A DNA stretch of 52,281 nt. Origin: Micromonospora arborensis (GTDB lineage: Bacteria > Actinomycetota > Actinomycetes > Mycobacteriales > Micromonosporaceae). This document shows positions 7,310-17,782 of the stretch, in pieces; the first letter of the stretch is position 1; each line of letters starts with the position of its first letter. The notes below the pieces were generated by a model, which was not told the DNA's origin, ran no database searches, and worked only from the letters and a program-made list of their open reading frames with translations. The position numbers and the translations under genes are program-made. The stretch covers positions 1 to 52,281 of the forward strand of contig NZ_PYBV01000058.1 in NCBI RefSeq assembly GCF_003205615.1, given 5' to 3'.

Positions 7310-8355
7310 TCCGCCACCTCCTTCAGCACGGCGGCCAGCAACCCGATGGTCACCGGCCAGTCGGTCAGGGTGTCGCGCCGGGCGAGGGCAGCTTGCCGCA
7401 GCCGGTCCCGCAGCGCGTCGTCACCCAGCCACCAGCTCAGCGCGCCGGCCAGCGCGGCCGGGTCGTCCGGTGGGACGAGCAGCCCCGGCAGGTCACCGTC
7501 GGGGGTACGGCCGAGTGCCTCCGGCACACCGCCCACCCGGGTGCCCAGCACCGGCAGACCGCGGGCCAACGCCTCGGTGACGACCATGCCGTACGTCTCG
7601 CCCCGTGACGGCAGCACCAGCAGGTCGGCGGCGGCGTACGCGGAGTCCAGCGCCGTACCGGTCAGCGGGCCGGCCAGCCGGACCCGGTCGGCGAGGCCCG
7701 CACCGGCGAGCTGGTCGCGCAGCCGGTGCACCAGTTCGGGCTCCCGGTTCAGCGTGCCGGCGCAGACCAGCGTCCAGGGCGCCTCGGTCAGGACGGTCAG
7801 GGCGTCGACCAGTACGTCGTGGCCCTTGTGGCGGGTGACCGCGGCCACGCAGAGCAGGCGGCCGCCGGTGGCCGAGCCGGGGGGTACCGGCGGTGCCGGC
7901 GTCACCCCCGGCGGCGCGACCCGGACGCGGTCGGCGGGCAGCGGATGGCGCAGCAGCAGGCGGCGTCGGGTCCACTCGCTGGTGGTGACGACGGCCCGGG
8001 CGGTGGCGAGGGCTCGGGCCTCGGCCTCGTCGTCCAGGGGCATGTGCACCAGGACGACCAGCCGCAGCCGGCGGGCGTGCGGGGCGAGCAGCTCTGGCAC
8101 GGTCGAGGCGATCAGACCGTCGAGCAGCACCACGGCGTCGTCGGGCGCGGCGGCGAGCACCTCGGCCAGCGTTGCCCGCTCGGCCGGCTCGGGGTGCGGC
8201 CACGCGCCGGGCACCGGGTGCTCGTGCACCGCCCAGCCGCGTTCGCCGAGCCCCGCGCAGATCCGCCGGTCGTAGGTGTTGCCGCCGCTGGGCGTGGTCG
8301 GATCGTCGATGTCACCGGGCAGGACGACGTGCACCGCCCGGCCCGCATCGATCAC
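7306..8355 (-). CDS. GT4-family glycosyltransferase (GT-B fold)
   Basis: A 349-residue protein. The GTG at 8355 is chosen because it overlaps the preceding stop as GTGA; longer extensions run antisense-like through the neighbouring gene. The N-terminal domain begins VHVVLPGDIDDPTTPSGGN with a Gly-rich acceptor loop. The C-terminal domain has AAVTRHKGHDVLVDAL and the EX7E motif in SRGETYGMVVTEALARG, typical of retaining GT4 enzymes using nucleotide sugars. It is soluble or peripherally membrane-bound. Coupling to the PTPS-like and methyltransferase genes suggests it glycosylates the pathway product. Donor sugar and acceptor are unknown. Confidence 0.9.
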   Translation of the reverse strand: MIDAGRAVHVVLPGDIDDPTTPSGGNTYDRRICAGLGERGWAVHEHPVPGAWPHPEPAERATLAEVLAAAPDDAVVLLDGLIASTVPELLAPHARRLRLVVLVHMPLDDEAEARALATARAVVTTSEWTRRRLLLRHPLPADRVRVAPPGVTPAPPVPPGSATGGRLLCVAAVTRHKGHDVLVDALTVLTEAPWTLVCAGTLNREPELVHRLRDQLAGAGLADRVRLAGPLTGTALDSAYAAADLLVLPSRGETYGMVVTEALARGLPVLGTRVGGVPEALGRTPDGDLPGLLVPPDDPAALAGALSWWLGDDALRDRLRQAALARRDTLTDWPVTIGLLAAVLKEVAE

Positions 8356-8752
8356 AGCGACCGCTCGTAGCTGGCCCAGGCGACGTGCGACTCGTGCAGG
8401 GTGACGGTGATGCCGGCCAGTTCGCGCGCTCCGGCGCCCAACTCGCCGGCGTGTACGCGCTCGGCCAACCGGTCCGCGACCGTGCGGGCCAGCACCTCGG
8501 TGGTGGTGTTCACCCCGGCGAAGGCCGGCTCCTCGTCGAGGTTGCGGTAGGTCAACTCGCCCAGCACGGCCCGCAACTGCTCGGTGGCCAGGCCGATGTC
8601 GACAACGATGCCGTCGGAGTCCAGGTCGGCACGGCGGAACGTCGCGTCCACCACGAACGTCGCCCCGTGCAGGCGTTGGGCGGGGCCGAACACGTCGCCC
8701 CGGAAACTGTGGGCGATCATCATGTGATCCCGAACGGTCACGCTGAACACGG

Positions 8753-8756
<4 letters not shown>
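8352..8756 (-). CDS. PTPS/QueD-fold protein lacking the usual catalytic residues
   Basis: A 134-residue protein with the whole 6-pyruvoyl-tetrahydropterin synthase/QueD fold: MIAHSF at the start, LHGATFVV, GIVVDIG, NTTTEVLA and TLHES near the end. H16 and H30 match two zinc ligands and E122 the pterin-anchoring Glu. The third zinc His of the HGH motif is A32, the catalytic Cys position is A26, and the Asp-His pair of LDHxxLN is Thr69-Tyr70. It is therefore unlikely to run the standard QueD or PTPS reaction. Its GTG start overlaps the upstream stop (GTGA), and its stop overlaps the glycosyltransferase start in the same way, fixing it in one operon. Confidence 0.88.
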
Positions 8757-9736
<980 letters not shown>

Positions 9737-9829
9737 CGTCGCGCACCTCACCTTTGCTCCGGGCCGAACCGAACGGCCGTCGTTTCCGTGTTCCCTGTCG
9801 GGGTCGTCGATCATAAACACGGAGGTACG

Positions 9830-10615
9830 GTGCCCACAGTTCGAAGTGGTCCGAGGATCGGGCTGACCGCGCAACTGGCCGTACTGGCGGCGCTGGCCGC
9901 CACGGTGGGGCTGAGCCCGGCGGGCTGGCTGGTCGGGGTCGGCTACGGGGTGGTCACCTGCCTCGCGTTGAACCAGGGCCTGCACCGGGCCGGCTCGTCC
10001 CGGTTGGGCCCCGCCGACCGGGTGACGCTGACCCGGGCGATCCTGGTCGGCGCGGTCACCGCGCTGGTGGTGGACTCGTTCGACCGGCCGGCGCCGGTGG
10101 GCCTGCTGGTCACGGTGAGCGCGGTGGCGTTGCTGCTGGACGCGGTGGACGGCCAGGTGGCCCGGCGTACCCGCACGGTCAGCGCGCTGGGCGCCCGCTT
10201 CGACATGGAGGTCGACGCGTTCCTCATCCTGGTGCTCAGCGTGTACGTCGCGCCGAGCGCCGGCGCGTGGGTGCTGGCCATCGGTGCGATGCGGTACGTG
10301 TTCGTGGCGGCGATGGTGGTGCTGCCGTGGCTGGACGGGCCACTTCCGCCGCGCTACTGGCGCAAGGTGGTGGCCGCCGCGCAGGGAGTCCTGTTGGCGG
10401 TGGCCGCCGCGCGGGTGCTGCCGGAGCCGTGGACCATGCTGGTGCTGGTGGCGGCGCTGGCGATGCTTGTCGAGTCGTTCGGCCGTGACGTGGCGTGGCG
10501 GTGGCGACACCGTCCGGCCGTCGCGCCGGAGCCGGTCACCGTGCCGCCTCGGCTGCCGGTGCGCGCGTTGGCGGCCAGTTCGGGCGGTAGCGTCCACTCC
10601 GACTGGAGGCCGTGA
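9830..10615 (+). CDS. CDP-alcohol phosphatidyltransferase family membrane enzyme
   Basis: A 261-residue protein; the GTG at 9830 has GGAGG four bases upstream. The signature is complete and exactly spaced: D104, D107-G108, A111-R112, G121, D125, D129. These residues bind Mg2+ and the CDP-alcohol. About six transmembrane helices surround it. The family transfers a phosphoryl-alcohol from a CDP-alcohol (often CDP-diacylglycerol) to an alcohol, giving phospholipid head groups or inositol phosphates. It stands back to back with the pterin-like operon and overlaps the following sulfatase gene by one base (TGATG). The acceptor is unknown. Confidence 0.88.
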   Translation: MPTVRSGPRIGLTAQLAVLAALAATVGLSPAGWLVGVGYGVVTCLALNQGLHRAGSSRLGPADRVTLTRAILVGAVTALVVDSFDRPAPVGLLVTVSAVALLLDAVDGQVARRTRTVSALGARFDMEVDAFLILVLSVYVAPSAGAWVLAIGAMRYVFVAAMVVLPWLDGPLPPRYWRKVVAAAQGVLLAVAAARVLPEPWTMLVLVAALAMLVESFGRDVAWRWRHRPAVAPEPVTVPPRLPVRALAASSGGSVHSDWRP

Positions 10616-12348
10616 TGACCCTTCCCGCTCGGGTACGCCGGTTGGCCGGCCGGTTCCGCTCGCACCGCCCGGGGGTGGACGCGTCCCCGCGTACTCCTGG
10701 GGTTTCTCCTGGCCGGGCCCGGCGGACGGCGCGGGCGGCGGGCAGCGTGCTCGCCGTTCTGCTGGTGTTCGCCGTGCTGGTGGGTCCGGACCGGCTCGGC
10801 CTGCTGACACCCGGCGCGTTCCTGCGCATCCCACTGGAGGGGTTGCTCGTCGCCGCGCTGCTGCTGGCGCTGCCGGCGCGGCCCCGGCGGGTGGTGGTGG
10901 CCGTGGTCGGTCCGTTGCTCGGCCTGCTGGCCATCGTGAAGCTCGCCGACCTGGGCTTCCGGACGGCCCTCGATCGGCCGTTCGACCTGGTGTTGGACTG
11001 GTTGCTGCTCGACGACGCGTACGGTTTCGTCCGGGATTCGGCCGGCCGGGCCGGCGCGGTCGGCGCGGCGGTGGGTGTCGTGCTGCTCGTCGGCGCGCTG
11101 CTGCTGGCGCTGACGCTGGCACTGCGGCGGCTGGCGTCGCTGCTGGTCCGCCATGACCGTGCCGCGACCCGGGCGGTGGCCGCGCTGACCGTCGTCTGGG
11201 TGGCGTGTGCCGTCGTCGGGGTGCGGGTCGTGCCGAGCGTGCCGGTGGCGGACACTCAGCTCACGGCGTTGGTCGGCGCGCACGTGGCGCAGGTGGACGA
11301 GCGGCTGCGTGACCGGGAGGTGTTCACCGCCAAGATCGACGCCGACCCGTTCCGTGCGGTACCGGGTGACCAACTCCTGACCGGGCTGCGCGGCAAGGAC
11401 GTCGTCCTCGCCTTCGTGGAGAGCTACGGGCGCGACGCGGTGGAGGACCCGGAGTTGGCGCCGCAGGTCAATGCGGTGCTGGACGCCGGGACCGCCCGGC
11501 TGCGCGCGGCCGGGTACGAGGCCCGCAGCGGCTTCCTCACCTCACCCACCTTCGGCGGTGGTAGCTGGTTGGCGCACGACACGTTGCTGTCGGGTCTGTG
11601 GACGGACAACGAGCAGCGGCACCGCAGCCTGCTGGCCAGCGACCGGCTGACCCTCAACGGTGCGTTCCGCCGGGCCGGCTGGCAGACCGTCGGGGTGCTG
11701 CCGGCCGCCACCCAGCCCTGGCCGGAGAAGGGTTTCTTCTCCTTCGACAGGTACTACGACGCCGAGGCCCTGGGCTACCGGGGGCCGAAGTTCAGTTACG
11801 CCCCGATGCCCGACCAGTACACGATGCAGTTCTTCCAGCAGCGGGTACTGGCCGACGCGGACCGTCCGCTGATGGCGGAGATCCCGCTGATCTCCAGCCA
11901 CTCACCGTGGACGGCGGTGCCCCGGATGATCGGCTGGGACCAGGTTGGCGACGGTTCGGTCTACGGCAGTGCCGCGACCGGCGAGGACGGTGGCGATGCC
12001 GACGACCGGGACACCGGCCAGATCCGGGCCGGTTACCGGCAGGCCATCGGTTACTCGCTGGAGACCCTGATCTCGTACGTGCAGACCTACGGCGACGACG
12101 ACCTGGTGCTGGTCTTCCTCGGTGACCACCAGCCCGCCCCGGTGGTCACCGGTGAGGGTGCCAGCCGGGACGTCCCGATCACCATCGTGGCCCGTGATCC
12201 GGCGGTGCTGGACCGGGTGTCGGGTTGGGGCTGGCAGCAGGGGTTACGGCCCGGGCCGGACGCTCCGGTGTGGCCGATGGACAGCTTCCGGGACCGGTTC
12301 CTGACCGCCTTCGGTCCGTCGGCACCGCCGATCGCCGCGCCGCGCTGA
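10615..12348 (+). CDS. LtaS-like alkaline-phosphatase-superfamily membrane enzyme (sulfatase/phosphoglycerol transferase)
   Basis: A 577-residue protein starting at the ATG at 10615, five bases after GGAGG; the GTG at 10612 is possible. About five N-terminal helices (to residue ~200) precede a large extracytoplasmic domain. E269 in FVESYG and D504-H505 in LGDHQP are metal ligands of the superfamily, and S317 in FGGGSW is the likely nucleophile in place of the LtaS threonine. Such enzymes move phosphoglycerol or phosphoethanolamine groups, or hydrolyse sulfate esters, outside the membrane. Pairing with a CDP-alcohol phosphatidyltransferase suggests lipid or glycan head-group modification. Confidence 0.85.
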   Translation: MTLPARVRRLAGRFRSHRPGVDASPRTPGVSPGRARRTARAAGSVLAVLLVFAVLVGPDRLGLLTPGAFLRIPLEGLLVAALLLALPARPRRVVVAVVGPLLGLLAIVKLADLGFRTALDRPFDLVLDWLLLDDAYGFVRDSAGRAGAVGAAVGVVLLVGALLLALTLALRRLASLLVRHDRAATRAVAALTVVWVACAVVGVRVVPSVPVADTQLTALVGAHVAQVDERLRDREVFTAKIDADPFRAVPGDQLLTGLRGKDVVLAFVESYGRDAVEDPELAPQVNAVLDAGTARLRAAGYEARSGFLTSPTFGGGSWLAHDTLLSGLWTDNEQRHRSLLASDRLTLNGAFRRAGWQTVGVLPAATQPWPEKGFFSFDRYYDAEALGYRGPKFSYAPMPDQYTMQFFQQRVLADADRPLMAEIPLISSHSPWTAVPRMIGWDQVGDGSVYGSAATGEDGGDADDRDTGQIRAGYRQAIGYSLETLISYVQTYGDDDLVLVFLGDHQPAPVVTGEGASRDVPITIVARDPAVLDRVSGWGWQQGLRPGPDAPVWPMDSFRDRFLTAFGPSAPPIAAPR

Positions 12349-12367
12349 CGGCTGTCGACACCGATTC

Positions 12368-12407
12368 GGACAAAATACTCATAAGCCATTAAATACCCCG
12401 TTACGCT
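12368..12407 (+). promoter_or_regulatory. AT-rich probable promoter of the giant surface protein
   Basis: The 90-bp gap before the surface-protein gene holds an unusually AT-rich run (ACAAAATACTCATAAGCC and ATTAAATA) followed by TACGCT at 12402-12407, a fair match to the actinobacterial -10 hexamer TANNNT. No good -35 is obvious. The placement, about 32 bases before the start codon, is right for a primary-sigma promoter. Confidence 0.35.
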
Positions 12408-12438
12408 CCCCTCGCACATCGGACACAACGGGGGCGTG

Positions 12439-15400
12439 ATGAGGATTTCTTCGTGGGGTAGCCGCAGGTCACGGGCAGCGGCGCTGGTCGCCGTCGGAGG
12501 CGTGCTGGCGGTCAACGCCCTGCTGGCGCCGGTGCCAGCGCCGCCCCCGCTGAACCAGGTACTGACCGCGGCCGAGGCCATCGGGCCGGTCAACCCGGTC
12601 GCCGAGGCGCTGAGCTTCGGGGTGATGACCGAAGGCAACGCCGGTGTGTTCAGCGACGAGAACGAGGGCACCCTCGCGGTAGGTGGCGACCTCACCTTCG
12701 GCAACTACCAACTGGCCGGGGCGACCGCCGGGTCGTTCGTCGTACCCGGCGACGCCAACCCGACCGCCCTGGTGGTGGGTGGACGGGTGAACTTCGCCGG
12801 CAGTGTCGGCGGCACCCGTCTCCAGGTGCTCTCCAGCGGGTACGCCAAGATCGGCAACCTGACCGGCACGTTTGTCCGGGACACCGACAACAACGGCGCT
12901 CAGGTCAACACCCGGATCCTGCCGTCGGACAACTACGACGCGTCCCCCCGGGTCGAGTTGGTCACCCGGCAGCCGGTCGCCAGCGTCGGACCCGCCTCGC
13001 CGATCGACTTCGCCGGCGCCTTCGCCACCTTCCGCGACAACACCGCCGGCCTGGCCACCTGCGGCAACAACGTGGTGCTGCGCACGCCGAACGGTGACGT
13101 GCTGCCCCGACCGATCCCGGCGGGCAGCAACGCCGTGGTCACGCTGACCCCGGGCGTGACCAACGTGCTCAACCTCAGCGCGGCCGACCTGAACAACATC
13201 CAGACGCTGACGTTCGCCAGCCAGCCCACTGCCGACACCCCGCTGCTGGTCAACGTGGACACCAGCGGCGTCGGCAACGACTTCGCCTGGAACGCCCCGA
13301 ACTTCTCCGGCATCGGCGGCCCACAGGCGCGCTACATCCTGTTCAACTTCCCGACCGCCACCGCGCTCACCCTCACGCCGGCGGCGAACACGGTCGAGGG
13401 CACCATCTTCGCCCCCAACGCCAGCCTCGCCGACCTCTCCGCCAGCAACACCGAGGGCAGCGTCATCACCCGTACGCTGGACCACCGCGGCGGCGAGATC
13501 CACTACTTCCCGTTCAGCACCACGCTCGCCTGCGAGGGGGGCACCCCGGCGGACATCGACCTGATCAAGTCGTCGACCACCGCGGCGATCACCACCGTCG
13601 GCCAGCAGGTCCCGTACTCGTTCCACGTGGTCAACACCGGCGGCGTTCCGCTCACCAACATCTCGGTCACCGACGTGCAGACCCCGCCGTCCTCGAACGC
13701 GAACCTCGGCCCGATCACCTGCGCCGCCACCACCCTCGCGCCCGGCGCGCAGACCGACTGCACCGCCACCTACACCGTCACCCAGGCCGACCTGGACAAC
13801 AACGGCGTCACCAACGTGGCAACCGCCCAGGGCACCCCGCCAAGTGGTCCCCCGGTCGTCTCCGAGCCGGACACCCTGACCATCCCGGCGGAGGCACTCA
13901 GCGCCGCCCTCAGTGTGGTGAAGTCCTCCACCACCACGTCGATCACCTCGGTGGGTCAGCAGGTCCCCTACCGCTACCTGGTCGCCAACACCGGCGGTGT
14001 GACCCTGACCAACATCGGCATCACCGACGTGCAGGCGCCGCCGTCCTCGAACGCGAACCTCGGCCCGATCACCTGCGCCGCCACCACCCTGGCGCCCGGC
14101 GCGCAGACCGACTGCACCGCCACCTACACCGTCACCCAGGCCGACCTCGACAACAACGGGGTCACCGACACCGCCACCGCGCACGGTACGCCGCCCGGTG
14201 GCCCCCCGGTCACCTCGCCGCCGTCCACGCTGACCATCCCCGAGTCGGGGCTGATCCCGTCGATCACGGTCACGAAGACCTCCACCGCCGCGTCGATCAC
14301 CACGGTCGGGCAGCAGGTGCCGTACTCGTTCCTCGTGGTCAACACCGGCGGGCTCACCCTGACCGGCGTCAACGTCACCGATGTGCAGGCGCCGCCCTCG
14401 TCGAACGCGAACCTCGGCCCGATCACCTGCCCCGTCACCACCCTCGCGCCCGGCGCGCAAACCACCTGCACCGCCACCTACACCGTCACCCAGGCCGACC
14501 TCGACAACGACGGCGTCACCAACACCGCCACCGCGCACGGCACCCCGCCCGGGGGCGGCACGCCGGTGGACTCGCCACCCTCGACGCTGACCCTGCCGGA
14601 GACCGGCCTGGTCCCCTCGATCGCGGTGCTGAAGACGTCCACCACCACCACGATCACCACCGTCGGGCAGCAGGTGCCCTACCAGTTCCAGGTGGTCAAC
14701 ACCGGCGGGTTCACTCTGACCAACGTCGGCGTCACCGACGTGCAGACCCCGCCCTCGTCGAACGACAACCTCGGGCCGATCACCTGCGCGGCGACCACAC
14801 TCGCCCCCGGAGTGCAGACCACGTGCACCGCCACCTACACGGTCACCCAGGCCGACCTGGACTTCGGCTCGGTACGCGACACCGCGACCGCCCACGGCAC
14901 CCCACCCGGCGGCAGGCCGCCCGTTCAGTCGACACCGTCGACATTGACGATCCCGGGCGATGCGGTCGCCCCGGCCATCTCCCTGGTGAAGTCGTCCACC
15001 ACCACGGCCATCAGCTCGGTCGGCCAGCAGGTGCCCTACCGGTTCCTGGTCGCCAACACCGGTGGCGTCACCCTGAACAACGTCAACGTCACCGACGTAC
15101 AGGACCCGCCGTCGTCGAACGCGAACCTCGGCCCGATCACCTGCGCGAGCACCACCCTCGCACCGGGTGCGACGACCGTCTGCACCGCGACGTACACCGT
15201 CACCCAGGCCGACCTGGACCACGACGAGCTGACCGACATCGCCACCGCGCACGGCACCCCGACGGGGACCGAGGAGCCGGTCGACTCGGACCAGGTCGTG
15301 CTGACCATTCCGGCGGCCGACGTCACACCGTCGATCTCGGTGGTGAAGTCGTCCACCACCACGTCGATCACCTCGGTCGGGCAGCAGGTGCCCTACCAGT

Positions 15401-17280
15401 TCCTCGTGATCAACAACGGGGGCGTCACGCTGACCAACGTCAACGTCACCGACGCGCAGACCCCGCCCTCGTCGAACGCGAACCTCGGCCCGATCACCTG
15501 CCCGCAGACCACGCTCACGCCCGGTCAGTCGACGGCCTGCAGCGCCACCTACACGGTCACCCAGGCCGACCTGGACAACAACGCGGTCGCCGACGTCGCC
15601 ACCGCACACGGCAACCCGCCGGGCAGTGACACGCCCGTCAACTCGCCGCCGTCCACACTGACGATCCCCGAGACCGGGCTGATCGCCGCGATCTCGGTGG
15701 TCAAGACCTCCGAGGTCACCTCGATCAGCATGGTCGGGCAGCAGGTGCCCTACCGGTTCCTCGTGGTCAACACCGGCGGGCTCACCCTGACCGGCGTCAA
15801 CGTCACCGACGTGCAGGCGCCACCCTCGTCGAACGCGAGCCTCGGCCCGATCACCTGTGCGATCACCACGCTCGCGCCGGGTGAGTCCACCACCTGCACC
15901 GCCACCTACACGGTGACGCAGGCCGACCTCGACAACGACGGGGTCACCGACACCGCCACCGCCCACGGGACACCGCCGGGCGGTGGGACGCCGGTGGACT
16001 CACCGCCCTCGACGCTGACCATCCCCCAGATGGGAGTCGTCGCCAGCATCGACATAATCAAGTCGTCGACGACGGTGGCGATCACCGCACCGGGCCAGCA
16101 GGTGCCGTACACCTTCCTGGTGGTCAACACCGGCGGCCTCACCCTCACCGGGGTGACCGTCAACGACACCGTGCTGCTGCCGTCCGAGCGGGCCGGGCTC
16201 GGGTTGATCACCTGTGGTCCGCAGAACATCCCGAACGGCGAGGTGACCCTGGCGCCGGGGGCCTCCATCCAGTGCCGGACGACCTACACGGTGACCGCGG
16301 AGGAGTTCACCGGCTCGGCGCTGATCAACGTCGCCACGGCCACCGGCACGCCGCCGGTCGGGCCGCCGCCGGTCTCCCCGCCGTCGTCGCTGGACATCCC
16401 GATCCCGCACCCGGAGATCGCCATCACCAAGGCGGTCACGCCCGCCGTGGTGTCCGCGGCCGGTGACACAGTCACGTACGAATTCGTCGTGACCAACACC
16501 GGCAATACCCCGCTCAGCGCGGTGACGGTCGACGAGACCGAGTTCTCCGGCACCGGAACGCCCGGGGCGATCACCTGCGGCACCCCGCCGGTGGCCAGCG
16601 GCAGCGTCACCCTGCTGGCCGGCGCGAGCACCACCTGCACGTCGACCTACACCGTCACCGCGGCGGACATCGAGGCCGGCCGAATCACCAACACGGCGGT
16701 CGCCGCCGGCACGCCGCCGACCATCCCGGGCCAACAACCACCGGCACCGGTACGCTCCGCGCCGGCCACCGCCGAGGTCACGGCCACCCGGGGTGCGGCG
16801 ATCACCGTGGTGAAGTCCAGCAGCACCGACAAGATCGGCCGACCGGGCCAGCAGGTGCCGTTCGACTTCGTGGTCACCAACACCGGGCAGGTGACCCTGA
16901 CCGACGTGACGGTCACCGACACCCTCACCGCGCCGGCCTCGTCGACCAACCTCGGCCCGATCACCTGTGGTCCGGACCGGACACCCAACGGGGCCGTGAC
17001 CCTGGCGGCGGGCGCCGCCGTCACCTGCTCGGCGACCTACACGGTCAGCAAGGCCGACTACCACCACGGATCGCTGCGCAACACCGCGACCGCGACCGGC
17101 ACCCCGCCGGACGGCCCGGCGCCGGTGGCCCCGGAGTCCACCATCACGATCCCCGTCAAGGGCAAGCTGCCGGTGACCGGCGAGTCGTACCCGATGGCCT
17201 GGATGGGTGCCGGCGTGCTGGCCCTCCTGCTCGGCGCCACGCTGTTGCTGGTCGCACGGCAGCGGAGGACCCGCGCCTAG
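12439..17280 (+). CDS. LPXTG-anchored surface protein: choice-of-anchor A domain plus ten DUF11-type repeats
   Basis: A 1613-residue protein; the ATG at 12439 is preferred over the adjoining GTG at 12436 because of spacing to GGGGG. A signal peptide ends near residue 45. Residues ~50-365 resemble the choice-of-anchor A / ice-binding-adhesin-like domain (LSFGVMTEGNAGVFS, GTLAVGGDL, EGSVITRTLDHRGGEIHYF). Then come ten DUF11-like Ig-fold repeats of ~120 residues, each with GQQVPY or its equivalent, NTGG, TDV, GPITC and CTATYTVTQADLD; the last two are more diverged. It ends with LPVTG (1577-1581), a hydrophobic helix and RRTRA, a sortase cell-wall sorting signal. A role as stalk or adhesin is inferred. 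Confidence 0.92.
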   Translation: MRISSWGSRRSRAAALVAVGGVLAVNALLAPVPAPPPLNQVLTAAEAIGPVNPVAEALSFGVMTEGNAGVFSDENEGTLAVGGDLTFGNYQLAGATAGSFVVPGDANPTALVVGGRVNFAGSVGGTRLQVLSSGYAKIGNLTGTFVRDTDNNGAQVNTRILPSDNYDASPRVELVTRQPVASVGPASPIDFAGAFATFRDNTAGLATCGNNVVLRTPNGDVLPRPIPAGSNAVVTLTPGVTNVLNLSAADLNNIQTLTFASQPTADTPLLVNVDTSGVGNDFAWNAPNFSGIGGPQARYILFNFPTATALTLTPAANTVEGTIFAPNASLADLSASNTEGSVITRTLDHRGGEIHYFPFSTTLACEGGTPADIDLIKSSTTAAITTVGQQVPYSFHVVNTGGVPLTNISVTDVQTPPSSNANLGPITCAATTLAPGAQTDCTATYTVTQADLDNNGVTNVATAQGTPPSGPPVVSEPDTLTIPAEALSAALSVVKSSTTTSITSVGQQVPYRYLVANTGGVTLTNIGITDVQAPPSSNANLGPITCAATTLAPGAQTDCTATYTVTQADLDNNGVTDTATAHGTPPGGPPVTSPPSTLTIPESGLIPSITVTKTSTAASITTVGQQVPYSFLVVNTGGLTLTGVNVTDVQAPPSSNANLGPITCPVTTLAPGAQTTCTATYTVTQADLDNDGVTNTATAHGTPPGGGTPVDSPPSTLTLPETGLVPSIAVLKTSTTTTITTVGQQVPYQFQVVNTGGFTLTNVGVTDVQTPPSSNDNLGPITCAATTLAPGVQTTCTATYTVTQADLDFGSVRDTATAHGTPPGGRPPVQSTPSTLTIPGDAVAPAISLVKSSTTTAISSVGQQVPYRFLVANTGGVTLNNVNVTDVQDPPSSNANLGPITCASTTLAPGATTVCTATYTVTQADLDHDELTDIATAHGTPTGTEEPVDSDQVVLTIPAADVTPSISVVKSSTTTSITSVGQQVPYQFLVINNGGVTLTNVNVTDAQTPPSSNANLGPITCPQTTLTPGQSTACSATYTVTQADLDNNAVADVATAHGNPPGSDTPVNSPPSTLTIPETGLIAAISVVKTSEVTSISMVGQQVPYRFLVVNTGGLTLTGVNVTDVQAPPSSNASLGPITCAITTLAPGESTTCTATYTVTQADLDNDGVTDTATAHGTPPGGGTPVDSPPSTLTIPQMGVVASIDIIKSSTTVAITAPGQQVPYTFLVVNTGGLTLTGVTVNDTVLLPSERAGLGLITCGPQNIPNGEVTLAPGASIQCRTTYTVTAEEFTGSALINVATATGTPPVGPPPVSPPSSLDIPIPHPEIAITKAVTPAVVSAAGDTVTYEFVVTNTGNTPLSAVTVDETEFSGTGTPGAITCGTPPVASGSVTLLAGASTTCTSTYTVTAADIEAGRITNTAVAAGTPPTIPGQQPPAPVRSAPATAEVTATRGAAITVVKSSSTDKIGRPGQQVPFDFVVTNTGQVTLTDVTVTDTLTAPASSTNLGPITCGPDRTPNGAVTLAAGAAVTCSATYTVSKADYHHGSLRNTATATGTPPDGPAPVAPESTITIPVKGKLPVTGESYPMAWMGAGVLALLLGATLLLVARQRRTRA
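13549..17150 (+). repeat. ten tandem DUF11-coding repeats, about 360 bp each
   Basis: Units begin near 13549, 13906, 14263, 14620, 14977, 15331, 15691, 16048, 16417 and 16801. Units 1-8 are nearly identical over long stretches, for example the TCGAACGCGAACCTCGGCCC segment recurs in most of them; units 9 and 10 are more divergent. The DNA-level similarity indicates recent duplication or gene conversion, and unit number probably varies between strains. Assembly collapse or expansion is possible here. Confidence 0.9.
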
Positions 17281-17291
17281 CGCGGGATGAT

Positions 17292-17332
17292 CGCGAGGGT
17301 CGGACCGGAGGGGAACCGGTCCGGCCCTCGCG
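17292..17332 (+). terminator. hairpin terminator after the surface-protein gene
   Basis: CGCGAGGGTCGGACCGG (17292-17308) pairs with CCGGTCCGGCCCTCGCG (17316-17332) across a 7-base loop, with a single G-U pair. It lies 11 bases after the stop codon and has no T run, as is common in actinomycetes. Confidence 0.75.
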
Positions 17333-17542
17333 GCACGTCACCGTCATCGCCACCCACAGCCGCGACCCGTTGGCTGGACCGTCAGCACGGCCTTCCCTCT
17401 CAGAGGACGGTCTGAGAATGGTTGAGTTCATCTATGGCTTGCGTCCAGTTGGCGATCTTCCAGCGGGTTTCGCCGTATGGCGATCGATGATCCAGATCTC
17501 CAGCTTCTACTCGATCGAGCTGCACCGGGACAAGCCGCAGCC

Positions 17543-17782
17543 CTACCCAGCCGGCGGCCAGCCCGAGCGGACCGCAGGCCGATCCGGCGCCGGCCGCCAG
17601 GGGCTGACCGGCGCGCTCGGGAGAGCGCGCCGGTCACCCGGAATGTCGCCGACCTCGACGAGCAGCCGAGGGGCGCCTGAGGGTCCGATGCCGACGGTGG
17701 CCAGCGGGCCGACGAGCGGAGTAGCGGCCTTAATGGTGCGTGGCGCGGGAGCGTGGCGGCTATCCGGCCCGGTACCGGGCAA
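17543..17782 (-). pseudogene. decayed IS110-family transposase fragment
   Basis: A short open frame encodes GIGPSGAPRLLVEVGDI (17642-17692), closely matching the conserved start of the IS116/IS110/IS902 transposase domain, which typically reads GIGP-x-ARLLVEVGDI. It is followed by RALPSAPVSPW where intact elements have a RFPS...FASW-like segment. The rest of the transposase, including the catalytic DEDD domain, is missing and no element ends are visible. The remaining part of the 17333-17759 gap holds one more minus-strand open stretch (stop at 17400-17402, ending NWTQAIDELNHSQTVL) that I cannot assign. Confidence 0.45.

Noticed and set aside
9737..11122. N-terminal extension of the BchC-like dehydrogenase frame to 789 residues
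   Set aside because: The extension is Arg/Pro/His-rich and antisense to the CDP-alcohol phosphatidyltransferase and LtaS-like genes; homologues start near 9736.
12469..15966. A 1165-residue open frame antisense to the surface-protein gene
   Set aside because: It is a by-product of repeats with strong third-position G/C; its composition (Gly, Arg, Val, Asp repeats) mirrors the sense repeats and it has no family motif.
13549..17150. CRISPR or satellite array
   Set aside because: The ~360-bp units are in frame and code for protein domains; there are no short repeats with spacers.
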